Assembly (NCBI GenBank): GCA_963677015.1
Contig: OY781533.1
Location: 2,294,001 to 2,358,000 of the forward strand
Direction of reading: 5' to 3'
Origin: G963556115 sp963677015
GTDB taxonomy: Bacteria > Planctomycetota > SZUA-567
DNA: 64,000 bases
Part shown: positions 25,811-34,076 of the stretch, piece by piece
How positions within the stretch are numbered: the first letter of the stretch is position 1
Layout of the letters: every line of letters starts with the position of its first letter
Notes under the pieces: model-generated
Told to the model about the DNA's origin: nothing
Databases searched by the model: none
Seen by the model: only the letters and a program-made list of their open reading frames with translations
Translations under genes and position numbers: made by a program

Positions 25811-27190
25811 TCAGACCTCAAACCCCGCTTCTTTCCAGCGTTTCAACCGGTCACGCAGACTGCGTTCACTTATTCCCAGAGCAATGGCTGTATTTGACCG
25901 GTGATTATCATAATACTCAAGCATGCGCAGAATATGTTCCCGTTCAATATCATCAAGTTTTTTAGGCTCGAATAAACCGCCGACCGTACTAGCGGAAGAC
26001 TCACGGGCATTAACCCCGGGAGCTTTTTCAATACTGGTCTTAATTACACTGTCAGAAAGCATAGTGCCGTCACCGAGCACAATGGCACGCTCTACCAGAT
26101 TTTCCAGTTCACGCACATTTCCAGGCCAGTCATGCACCTTTAAGAGATTCAATGATTCCTCACTGACCCCTTTAACATGCGTTCCCTCTTCCATATTATA
26201 TTTACAGATAAAGTAATCGACAAGACTGCTAATATCTTCCTTGCGTTCACGCAGCGGCGGTAATTCGATATTGACAACATTCAGCCGATAGTACAGATCC
26301 TGACGGAAGACCCCTTCGGTTATTGCCTCCTCCATATCACGATTCGAACTCGCCAGAATTCTGACGTTTGATTTTATGGTTTCACTCGACCCAACCCGTT
26401 CAAACTCCTTCTCCTGCAATACCCGCAGCAGTTTCCCCTGCAGGTTCAAGTCCATCTCTGAAACCTCATCCAGAAATATCGTTCCACCATCAGCCATTTC
26501 AAATCTGCCAATTCGCCGGCGGTCAGCCCCGGTAAAAGCACCTTTCTCGTGACCGAAAAGCTCACTCTCCAGAACTCCGGCAGATAATGCGGCACAATTA
26601 ACCCGAACCATAGGTTTATCCCGTCTTGAACTCTGAGCATGAATCGACTTGGCGACCAGTTCTTTACCGGTACCGGATTCACCCCGGATAAAGACGGTTG
26701 CATTACTGGCGGCTATCTGACGGATCTTACCAAAAGCCTCCTGCATCAGTTTTGACTCACCGACAAAATCATTTACCGACCATCTGCCGGCAAGTTCGCT
26801 TTTAAGATATTCATTCTCGACTAAAAGCCGACGATACTCCAAAGCTTTCTGTACCACCACATCAATCTGGGTCGCATCAAAAGGCTTCATGATATAATCA
26901 AAAGCGCCCTTTTTCATAGCCTCAACCGCTGTTTCTATTGTTGCAAATGCAGTCATCATCACAACTGGGAGTTTTGGGTCAACCTTCTTAACCCGCTCCA
27001 GAAGCTCCATACCACTCATGCCCGGCATGCGCATATCTGTAATCAGCATGGATGCAGTACCGTCACTCAGAGCTTCTACAGCACTCTCGGCATCCTCAAA
27101 ACTCAGAATATCATAATCGCCGTCTTCAAGTGTCTCGACCAGCCCCTCTCTCATGAACTCATCATCATCAACAATAATAATTTTAGCCAT
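25811..27190 (-). CDS. NtrC-family sigma54-dependent response regulator
   Basis: A 459-residue transcription activator. The receiver (1-120) has D52 in ITDMRMPGMSG and K102 (MKPF). The AAA+ domain (about 143-370) has Walker A GESGTGKE (170-177), the sigma54-contact loop GAFTGA (217-222) and Walker B GGTIFLDEVSEM. The C-terminal Fis-type helix-turn-helix ends ALGISERSLRDRLKRWKEAGF. With an intact GAFTGA it should open sigma54 promoters when phosphorylated. It lies 41 bases after pdxA in the same direction and converges with the hybrid kinase gene. Flagellar genes are common targets of such regulators, but no target is proven here. Confidence 0.95.
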   Translation of the reverse strand: MAKIIIVDDDEFMREGLVETLEDGDYDILSFEDAESAVEALSDGTASMLITDMRMPGMSGMELLERVKKVDPKLPVVMMTAFATIETAVEAMKKGAFDYIMKPFDATQIDVVVQKALEYRRLLVENEYLKSELAGRWSVNDFVGESKLMQEAFGKIRQIAASNATVFIRGESGTGKELVAKSIHAQSSRRDKPMVRVNCAALSAGVLESELFGHEKGAFTGADRRRIGRFEMADGGTIFLDEVSEMDLNLQGKLLRVLQEKEFERVGSSETIKSNVRILASSNRDMEEAITEGVFRQDLYYRLNVVNIELPPLRERKEDISSLVDYFICKYNMEEGTHVKGVSEESLNLLKVHDWPGNVRELENLVERAIVLGDGTMLSDSVIKTSIEKAPGVNARESSASTVGGLFEPKKLDDIEREHILRMLEYYDNHRSNTAIALGISERSLRDRLKRWKEAGFEV

Positions 27191-27231
27191 TTCAGTTCAT
27201 CCCATTAAATTCAGCAAACACAAAAAAACAA

Positions 27232-28215
27232 TCAGTTTAACTGTTCATTTTTCGCCATTGATATTGCTGCTTCTATCGCTGAAACCATCGAAGCGCCACT
27301 GGCTTTTCCGGTCCCGGCAATATCAAAAGCTGTCCCATGGTCCACCGAAGTCCTTATTACCGGCAGTCCTAATGTTATATTCACTCCACTGTCAAAAGCC
27401 AGCGTCTTTAGCGGTCCAAGCCCCTGATCATGATACATCGCCAGAATCGCGTCAAACTCCCCGTGCAGCATCCTGTAAAATGCCGTATCCGCCGGTAATG
27501 CCCATGAAGCATCAATACCTTCTTTTCTGGCAGCGGCAACAGCCGGATTGATACTGGTTAATTCCTCTGTTCCAATATGTCCGTCCTCACCAGCGTGCGG
27601 ATTAAGCCCAAGGACTGCTATATGGGGAGACGACACAGCAAATCTGCGCTGCAGATCACCGGAAAGAATTTTCAGAACTTTTAATACCCGCCCGGTAGTA
27701 ATCATTTCAGACAGACTTGATATCGGCGCATGCGTCGTAACCAGCGCGACCCTAAGCCCCCCGCCAACAAGCATCATAACTTCATCATGCACTCCGCACA
27801 TCTCACCAATAAGCTCGGTATGACCTGGAAATTCACAACCGGCGGCTTTCCAGGCGCTTTTACAGATCGGTGCAGTGACCAAAGCTTCAGCTTTATGCTG
27901 CAGACAAAGTTCCACCCCTGCTCTGACATACCCAAGACTGTGTAATCCTGTCTGCTCACTCCATTTTCCAACCGGATCATAAGCACCGGCCCACAGCTCC
28001 GGCTGAAACAAAGTGATACCAGCACTTTTAAATTCAGGCTCCGTTACCACCTTATAATCAAGCTCCAGTCCCAAACCTGCCAGTGCCTGTTCAAAATAAT
28101 ATTTATCCCCGATTATCAGAAATGAAATATCCGGATAATTCTTACCGGCAAGGGCTTTGATTATTACCTCAGGTCCTACCCCCGCAGGATCCCCCATCGA
28201 AATAACAATACGCAT
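27232..28215 (-). CDS. pdxA: 4-hydroxythreonine-4-phosphate dehydrogenase (PdxA family)
   Basis: A 327-residue cytoplasmic metalloenzyme of the PdxA family, which oxidises 4-phosphohydroxy-L-threonine in vitamin B6 synthesis. The start MRIVISMGDPAGVGPEV is the invariant family N-terminus, with GGTGA upstream; the longer frame adds an unsupported hydrophobic leader. Metal-binding histidines are visible in FPGHTELIGE, GLNPHAGEDGHIG and MYHDQGLGPLK, and the C-terminal GTAFDIAGTGKA is present. PdxA2-type paralogues act in other pathways (tetronate catabolism), but without their kinase or epimerase neighbours PdxA is the simpler reading. A sigma54-type regulator gene follows. Confidence 0.93.
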   Translation of the reverse strand: MRIVISMGDPAGVGPEVIIKALAGKNYPDISFLIIGDKYYFEQALAGLGLELDYKVVTEPEFKSAGITLFQPELWAGAYDPVGKWSEQTGLHSLGYVRAGVELCLQHKAEALVTAPICKSAWKAAGCEFPGHTELIGEMCGVHDEVMMLVGGGLRVALVTTHAPISSLSEMITTGRVLKVLKILSGDLQRRFAVSSPHIAVLGLNPHAGEDGHIGTEELTSINPAVAAARKEGIDASWALPADTAFYRMLHGEFDAILAMYHDQGLGPLKTLAFDSGVNITLGLPVIRTSVDHGTAFDIAGTGKASGASMVSAIEAAISMAKNEQLN

Positions 28216-28362
28216 ATAATCACCATAAAAGCTTTCCAGCGCGACCAAAATTATAGCGATACCTGCCACAACAAATATCACGCAAGGCGTTTTACCTCTA
28301 TATATGATTTACTTATAAAGATAAAATCAGTAGATTGTTTTCAACAAATCAGCGATTACGAA

Positions 28363-28389
28363 TAAGCTGCCGGCAGAACCGGCAGCTTA
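28363..28389 (-). terminator. Hairpin after the NAD(P)HX epimerase gene
   Basis: A perfect 11-bp GC-rich stem (28363-28373 with 28379-28389) about 65 bases past the nnrE stop and before pdxA. The tail (TTCGTAATC on the minus strand) is not a T-run, so read-through into pdxA is possible. Confidence 0.6.
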
Positions 28390-28454
28390 AAGTCACAACT
28401 GCACCTGTCACCGTACTGACAATTTTATTTACTGTAAAAATTCGACAACCGCCG

Positions 28455-29513
28455 TTACAGAGGAGCTCCAATATCAGCGACAACAATATCTCCGCAGTAT
28501 TTTTTTGCATCCCCCTCCAGCATTCCCACCTTAGCTTCAGCAAAAGTTACCGTAACATCCGCTTCAATTGCACACCCGAGAACTTCGCCGGTATCTGCAG
28601 CGATACCACTAGGTACATCGAGTGAGAGCACCTTGGCATCAGAGCGATTTACCTTTTCAATTATCTCCTTGAACTCTCCCTCAATTTCACGATTCAGTCC
28701 GGTTCCAAACATCCCGTCAATTACCATCCCCGCCTCATCTATCAATTCGAGAATCTCTTTGTGAGTACCATCGAAGACCGCGACAGTCGACTGATTGAGA
28801 ATATCAAGATTTATTGCCGCATCATCAGTATAGGTATCAGCGAGCAGTACCACCTGTACCGGAACCCGACGTTCGATAAGACCTCTGGCAACAACCATCG
28901 CGTCTCCACCGTTATTGCCTCCTCCGACTAAAACCGCAACCTTGTGCACATCGCTAAGAGTTCTACTCATACGTTCAGCGACAACAGCACCTCCAATTCC
29001 GGCATTTTCCATCAGACAGAGAGTAGGCATACCGTAAACGTCTACCGCATTACGGTCAATTTCACGAGCCTGCGCCACAGAAAGAGTCTTCTTTTTATCG
29101 ATTCTTCTGATATAGGGGTTTCTCTCCACCTGCCAGCCGTCCCAGTTCTTGTCATGACTTGGATCGACAAAAAATTTAGCAACCACAAAATTTTCCGATC
29201 CCAGAGTTGCAGTAGAATCGGTACCCGAAATAACACAGGGAAAATCGTCATCCAGCTGGTCATACTGCATAACCAGATTCATATTTTTAACAATATTCAG
29301 GTTGGTCTGAAATGCCTGCAATGACATATCAGAACTATCGGTGAGAATAATTTTCAACTTTTGTCCAAAATTACTTATTCGCCGCGCCGCCGCCAGCGAT
29401 GCAGCCCCTGCCAGAGATGATGAGACACCAATCTCTACAGAGCAACTCACCCCCATTGCCATTGCCCTTCCCGCTCTTTCAGCAATCAAGATATCAGGCA
29501 AATCAAAGATCAT
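28455..29513 (-). CDS. nnrE: NAD(P)H-hydrate epimerase with degenerate duplicated N-terminal domain
   Basis: A 352-residue protein. The start MIFDLPDILIAERAG has AAGGAG 6 bases upstream; a longer frame lacks a ribosome site. Residues about 144-352 are a complete YjeF_N epimerase, which converts R-NAD(P)HX to the S form for repair: LSVAQAREIDRNAVDVYGMP, VAVLVGGGNNGGDAMVVARGL, IDGMFGTGLNR, LSLDVPSGIAADTGE and ADVTVTFAEAKVGML. Residues about 1-100 look like a second, eroded copy: LPDILIAERAG matches MPTLCLMENAG, and AASLAAARRISNFGQKLKIIL matches DAMVVARGLIERRVPVQVVLL, but the GGGNNGGD loop is lost. The ADP/ATP-dependent dehydratase domain often fused to it is absent. Confidence 0.88.
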   Translation of the reverse strand: MIFDLPDILIAERAGRAMAMGVSCSVEIGVSSSLAGAASLAAARRISNFGQKLKIILTDSSDMSLQAFQTNLNIVKNMNLVMQYDQLDDDFPCVISGTDSTATLGSENFVVAKFFVDPSHDKNWDGWQVERNPYIRRIDKKKTLSVAQAREIDRNAVDVYGMPTLCLMENAGIGGAVVAERMSRTLSDVHKVAVLVGGGNNGGDAMVVARGLIERRVPVQVVLLADTYTDDAAINLDILNQSTVAVFDGTHKEILELIDEAGMVIDGMFGTGLNREIEGEFKEIIEKVNRSDAKVLSLDVPSGIAADTGEVLGCAIEADVTVTFAEAKVGMLEGDAKKYCGDIVVADIGAPL

Positions 29514-29672
29514 GCAATACTCCTTACTGCTATTATGAAGGCAAAACTTGAAAATAACCTCACAAGTCTGACCTGGCTCATCCACGTAATATATCTGCAG
29601 AACAATCAGAAACTCCAGTATTAATAAAACCTCCCCTAGAGCCTGACTGCTTTAATACTTAACAGATACCAT

Positions 29673-29703
29673 AAAAAAAATATACTGTCTTTAATACAGT
29701 ATA
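29673..29703 (-). terminator. Terminator of the unknown gene at 29.8 kb
   Basis: Stem TATACTGT/ACAGTATA (29681-29688 with 29696-29703) followed on the minus strand by eight Ts (29673-29680), about 75 bases beyond the stop of the gene at 29779. Confidence 0.75.
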
Positions 29704-29778
29704 CATACCGGGTGTTACTTTAACAAGAATTATCCGCCCAGAAGATAATTTATTGAATAATTTAAAATGCCATCACAA

Positions 29779-30417
29779 TCAACTGTACAGCGGTTCTGCC
29801 TGAGCAGTATTTATATAATCCTGCCCGACAGTCAACTCCATTTTTAAAACATAACTGCGCAGACTGTTCTCATTCCTGTTGAGTGTATCCTGAGGGTCTG
29901 CGGCATAGTCTTCAATAAAGTCAGGGAACTGATTAACATGATTTACAATACTTTCACTGGCCGCAACACTCATGAATCCATTGGTAATTCCGATAGAACT
30001 TCTTAAAGCGGAATTAACCTCATCGGCATCGTTACTGCCACTTGAAGTCGCCACGATATGACCTATGCCATCTGTCTGCAACGACACCTCTTCATCCAGA
30101 GATATTTGATTGCCATACAGTAATTTCCGGACATTATCAGCAAAACCGGCAATATTTTCCGCATGCTCAAGGCTAATCTGATCCACTGATTTATACGAAC
30201 CGGATTCATCGGTAGTCGCGACCTTATCCAATTGCCCCTTTATCCACTCTCTAGAAAATGCGGATATACTCCGCGCTGAAAGCTTTATCGAATCGGTTAT
30301 GCCTTCATAAGTATTTGATTTAGTTGTTATTGGAGTTGAAAATGAATTTACAAAAGAGTTCATGCGTGAATATGCAAGCTGTGCATTATAGTTTGATAGG
30401 GCAATATTTATAGACAC
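29779..30417 (-). CDS. Unrecognised protein, possibly flagellum- or surface-associated
   Basis: A 212-residue protein that I do not recognise. It begins with GTG, with GGAGAG 5 bases upstream. There is no signal peptide, membrane segment or cysteine. The composition is rich in Ser, Asn, Asp and Ala, with predicted helices (SAFSREWIKGQLDKV, ISLEHAENIAGFADNVRKLL) and an N-terminus (MSINIALSNYNAQLAYSRM) that recalls the unstructured starts of flagellar axial or export-substrate proteins. It has its own terminator, and two genes further on lies flgE. A flagellar link is a guess from composition and place only. Confidence 0.7.
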   Translation of the reverse strand: MSINIALSNYNAQLAYSRMNSFVNSFSTPITTKSNTYEGITDSIKLSARSISAFSREWIKGQLDKVATTDESGSYKSVDQISLEHAENIAGFADNVRKLLYGNQISLDEEVSLQTDGIGHIVATSSGSNDADEVNSALRSSIGITNGFMSVAASESIVNHVNQFPDFIEDYAADPQDTLNRNENSLRSYVLKMELTVGQDYINTAQAEPLYS

Positions 30418-30746
30418 TATAACTCTCCACTCTTTTTCATAATTGACCCTATACCGGCAACAAATTTAATGCCAGTTATAACTTAAGCTGTACATTATTC
30501 TGAATAAAACCCGGCAAATACATAAAAACATTATTTCAACATTTTTTTCAGGAAAAACCTATCCTCAAGTGTTTTTGTATAAAACAACAAAATCTCTTAA
30601 ATTAGCTTGAAATTTCCGGCATTTTCTGTTATAAAGATATTATAAATTAAGTTTCTGCCTCTCACGGGCGGAAACTCTTTGTTTTTTTATAAGTGTATTT
30701 TTTGGGTTTTAATAATATATATATCAGTATTTCAAGGAGCTTTAAT
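30418..30746. other. Intergenic region between divergent genes
   Basis: No gene. AT-rich, about 330 bases, carrying the divergent promoters of the unknown gene and the ureohydrolase-fold gene. I cannot name a clear -35/-10 pair. An AAGGAG at 30734-30739 serves the downstream ATG. Confidence 0.55.
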
Positions 30747-31694
30747 ATGGCAGAACAGACCAATTTTCTTGGTTATGACAGTGTAGATCTGGAGAAGGCT
30801 CTCTTCTCAATCATTCCAGCCCCATGTGAAGATGGTGCCACTTATGTTTCAGGGCAAGGCTTGGCCCCACGTGCAATTATCGATGCCTCATCACAGATAG
30901 AAAGCTATGATGAAGAGACCGGTCTGGATGTTATCGCCCGTGATGGCGTACACTGTATTTCCCCTGAAAGTGCCCCACAGGGCGCTGATCTGCCGGCATG
31001 GCTTACAAAAAATATCAATGAAGCACTCGATTCAACAGCAGTGCCGGTTATTCTTGGTGGTGACGGCACAATATCTTTCGAATGTATTAAGACACTTGCC
31101 GCCAGAGCAACAAAAGAACATCAGGAACTTTCAGTCCTGCACATTGATGCTCATGCAGACCTTAATAACATTGAAGATGACGATGAAAACAATCTTAATA
31201 CAATGCGCAAAGTCATTGATTCTAACCTTAACATCAACCTCTGCCAGCTTGGTATCCGCAGTCTGTCGCAGGAAGCTTTCGACATCATCGCCAATGAAGA
31301 CAAAGGTATCGACTGCTACTTTATGTCAGATCTGCGTTACTCAAGTGATGACGATTGGCAGGACGATATAATTACGGCTCTCAGCAGCCCAGTATATATC
31401 TCAATTGACCTGTCAGCATTTGACAGCGCTATTGTTCCTAATGTTGGTAATCCTGAGCCAGGTGGACTCAACTGGCAGCAAATTACCCGCCTGCTCAAAA
31501 AAGTTGCAAGCCATCGCCGCATAGCAGCTATAGATATTGTTGAGCTCTGCCCACGTGAAGATGATGTTGTCAGCGACTACACCACCGCCCGTCTGGTTTA
31601 CAAGGCCATGAGTTACATTCTATCCGGTGGAAAAATGCTTGAAAAGAATCTGACAGCTAACACCGATATTGAAACTGAGGACGAAGCAGAATAA
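30747..31694 (+). CDS. Arginase/agmatinase-fold protein with altered metal ligands
   Basis: A 315-residue ureohydrolase-fold protein. The start MAEQTNFLGYDS has AAGGAG 7 bases upstream; the longer frame adds 18 unsupported residues. Fold landmarks: SIIPAPCEDGATYVSGQGLAPRAI (substrate loop region), VPVILGGDGTISF, LSVLHIDAHADLNN, and VYISIDLSAFDSAIVPNVGNPEPGG. In active enzymes these read GGDHS, DAHxD and SxDxDxxDP. Here the GGDH histidine is Gly and the second Asp of DxD is Ser, so two of the six manganese ligand positions are changed while DAHAD is intact. The protein may be mononuclear, use another metal or reaction, or be non-catalytic. The tail is acidic. A strong terminator follows. Confidence 0.88.
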   Translation: MAEQTNFLGYDSVDLEKALFSIIPAPCEDGATYVSGQGLAPRAIIDASSQIESYDEETGLDVIARDGVHCISPESAPQGADLPAWLTKNINEALDSTAVPVILGGDGTISFECIKTLAARATKEHQELSVLHIDAHADLNNIEDDDENNLNTMRKVIDSNLNINLCQLGIRSLSQEAFDIIANEDKGIDCYFMSDLRYSSDDDWQDDIITALSSPVYISIDLSAFDSAIVPNVGNPEPGGLNWQQITRLLKKVASHRRIAAIDIVELCPREDDVVSDYTTARLVYKAMSYILSGGKMLEKNLTANTDIETEDEAE

Positions 31695-31720
31695 GCCGTA
31701 TTTCAACAGTAAATTTCAAA

Positions 31721-31757
31721 AAAGCAGGAAACTCAATATAGAGTTTCCTGCTTTTTT
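31721..31757 (+). terminator. Rho-independent terminator after the ureohydrolase-fold gene
   Basis: A perfect 14-bp stem (31721-31734 with 31741-31754) and a run of seven Ts, 26 bases past the stop codon. Confidence 0.92.
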
Positions 31758-31937
31758 TGCCTCCCTACCTTTAAATATGGCAATTTTTTCCGCCTCTTAC
31801 AGTCTATATTACCCGGACATTTTCTTTTAAAATATCATTTATACTGTAAAAACCAGAAAAAAAAATTATTTTTCCGGTTACCAATCCTTGGAATGATTAT
31901 TGTTTAAGAAATCAAGAAAGATAATATTCGTTTTTTC

Positions 31938-31970
31938 GCAGCTCTGGGGATAGAATTCACCCCCCGCTGC
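31938..31970 (+). promoter_or_regulatory. Leader hairpin just before the flgE ribosome site
   Basis: GCAGC (31938-31942) pairs with GCTGC (31966-31970), and an inner GGGG (31946-31949) with CCCC (within 31960-31965). The hairpin ends 7 bases before the GGAGGC ribosome site, a position where it could modulate translation of the hook gene. Confidence 0.45.
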
Positions 31971-31989
31971 CAATTCGGAGGCAAAATTA

Positions 31990-33933
31990 ATGGGCTTATC
32001 ACAATCACTCTGGACCGGTCTTACCACTCTTAAATCACACCAGACCTGGACAGACGTTATCAGTAACAACCTGTCACAGGCCAACACCGATGGATTCAAA
32101 TATTCAGACGTCAGCTTCAACGATATTCTCTATGGAAAGCTGAGCGGAGGTTCAAAACAGGAAGGAAACCGCGGTTCTACCAACCCTCGCCAAGTAGGTA
32201 ACGGTGTTGGCGTAGGTACCATTAATCAGGTCTTCAGTCCTGGTGGAATGACCCAGACCAGCCGCACATTCGACTGTGCTATTGACGGCAATGGTTTTTT
32301 TGTTCTAGGCGGCCTTAATAATTCCCGTTCTGATTACTATACCAAAAACGGTCAGTTTCTACTCAGTGCACCACTAAGTGGCAATCCGCTCACTCAGAAT
32401 CTGTTATCAGCGGATGGTCTTATTGTTCAGGGATACCAGGCTATAGACGGTGTTCTCTCCGATGTTATTTCAGATATTACCCTGCCAACCCTGAGTACTC
32501 ATATTGATGGAGAAGTTACCTCAACACTGACCTTCTCAGGAAACCTTAATTCAAATGTCTCAGTACTTCAGGGAAATGATATCCCAACTTCGTCGGGTAA
32601 TGTTACCGCCGGAAGCTGGCTGAGTAATACCGGCAGCGATATCAATGTCGGAGGCGTGGAGAGTACCGGCTCTTTATTTGATAAAACATCTTCCGCTACT
32701 GCTGATGGCACAACCGATCTGGCTAATATTTCTTTCCAGCGCGGAACCGGCAGCACCCAGAATCTTTTTGGCAATATACCCAACGGTTACACCATGGACA
32801 GTAGAGAACTGACTGTTGAATTCACCAAGGGCAGTCATAATTATACCGAAACTTTTGTTTACGGAACCGACGGTACTACTCTGGATGATTTTGCCGCTTG
32901 GCTTGCAGGTGGCGTTGGTGATTCAGGAACCGCAAGCACGCAGCGTCTCGATGGCGGTATATTCGGAACTGTTCGCACCAGAGAATATACGGTCGATGGT
33001 GATGGCTACGCTGCTCCCGCTGAACAGGCCGGAAGCTACTTTGGCTATGATGATGACGGTAATTTTAATCTCAATATTGCCAGCAACCTTGGTCAGTTTA
33101 ATACTATTTCAGATATCAGAATATCAACATCAACAATGGTAACCGATCCTTCAACCGGCGAATCACGAAACCTCCAGAGTTATTACGAAGACTTCTTCCA
33201 GGCAAACCCTGCATACACCGAAGATGATACCGGTGGCAGCGGGATATCACTTACCGAAGTCTATCTCCCGTCATCAGTTGCCGGCGAAGGGACAGTAGAA
33301 GAATCTGAACGCGTAAATTATACTTTGATTTCAAGGGATTCCAATGGCAGCACCTGGCGCTGGTTTGCAGATGGAGACTTTGAAAGTACTGATGACAGCT
33401 CTTTAAACAAAGGAACAGGCATTATTCGCTTCGGCACCTCAAGCCAGAGTGGCGAACAGCAGGTTATTGACTCAACCATCGATGGCGGCACTACTTATAC
33501 TATGGATTTTTCTGCGATGACCCAGCTGGCGATAGACAACACACCCCAAATAACTCAGGACGGTTATCCGGATGGCGAGCTGGACAGTTACCTTATCGAC
33601 CAGTATGGGGTTATCGACGGACATTATACCAATGGTCTTAACCAGCATCTGGCAAAACTGGCAATGGCGGTAATTCCCAACGAAAACGGAATGTCTCAAG
33701 TTGGAAACACCTTATGGACAACAAACGGTATATCCGGATCACCGGTATACAACAGTACAGAGAACATAAACCTCTTCGGTTCTATCCGCAGTCATACTCT
33801 TGAAAGTTCAAACGTGGTTATGGCTAAAGAAATGACCAAACTCCTGATGTCGCAGCGTGGATATCAGCTGGGTTCAAAAGTTATCACTACCGCCGATGAT
33901 ATGCTTCAGGAAGCGGTAAATATGAAACGGTAA
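31990..33933 (+). CDS. flgE: Flagellar hook protein FlgE (long form)
   Basis: A 647-residue hook protein, about 1.6 times the enterobacterial length. The N-terminal rod/hook motif is intact (TWTDVISNNLSQANTDGFKYSDVSF), followed by the FlgE beta core (FDCAIDGNGFFVLGG, YYTKNGQFLLS, ADGLIVQGYQA). The extra length is a central Gly/Ser/Thr/Asp-rich insertion (about residues 170-480). The C-terminal domain ends with SNVVMAKEMTKLLMSQRGYQLGSKVITTADDMLQEAVNMK, the export/assembly helix. FlgE polymerises into the universal joint outside the outer membrane. The gene stands apart from the rod/ring operon, with its own terminator and a leader hairpin. GGAGG lies about 8 bases before the ATG. Confidence 0.95.
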   Translation: MGLSQSLWTGLTTLKSHQTWTDVISNNLSQANTDGFKYSDVSFNDILYGKLSGGSKQEGNRGSTNPRQVGNGVGVGTINQVFSPGGMTQTSRTFDCAIDGNGFFVLGGLNNSRSDYYTKNGQFLLSAPLSGNPLTQNLLSADGLIVQGYQAIDGVLSDVISDITLPTLSTHIDGEVTSTLTFSGNLNSNVSVLQGNDIPTSSGNVTAGSWLSNTGSDINVGGVESTGSLFDKTSSATADGTTDLANISFQRGTGSTQNLFGNIPNGYTMDSRELTVEFTKGSHNYTETFVYGTDGTTLDDFAAWLAGGVGDSGTASTQRLDGGIFGTVRTREYTVDGDGYAAPAEQAGSYFGYDDDGNFNLNIASNLGQFNTISDIRISTSTMVTDPSTGESRNLQSYYEDFFQANPAYTEDDTGGSGISLTEVYLPSSVAGEGTVEESERVNYTLISRDSNGSTWRWFADGDFESTDDSSLNKGTGIIRFGTSSQSGEQQVIDSTIDGGTTYTMDFSAMTQLAIDNTPQITQDGYPDGELDSYLIDQYGVIDGHYTNGLNQHLAKLAMAVIPNENGMSQVGNTLWTTNGISGSPVYNSTENINLFGSIRSHTLESSNVVMAKEMTKLLMSQRGYQLGSKVITTADDMLQEAVNMKR

Positions 33934-33964
33934 TATTTCATACAACACATTATTCAACAGCGTT

Positions 33965-33997
33965 ACCCGGATGTAAGTAATTACCTCCGGGTTTTTT
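33965..33997 (+). terminator. Rho-independent terminator of flgE
   Basis: Stem ACCCGG/CCGGGT (33965-33970 with 33987-33992) with inner GTAA/TTAC pairing and six Ts, about 30 bases past the flgE stop. Confidence 0.85.
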
Positions 33998-34076
33998 GTA
34001 AAATATTTTGCATGTATCGTCTCCGAAATATAGAATTAATTACACTATTAATTCTGAAATGTCTTAGGAGTATATA

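Noticed and set aside
30430..30530. Sigma28 promoter for the unknown gene at 29.8 kb
   Set aside because: CCGG-type -10 fragments are present on the minus strand, but no TAAA lies at the right spacing.
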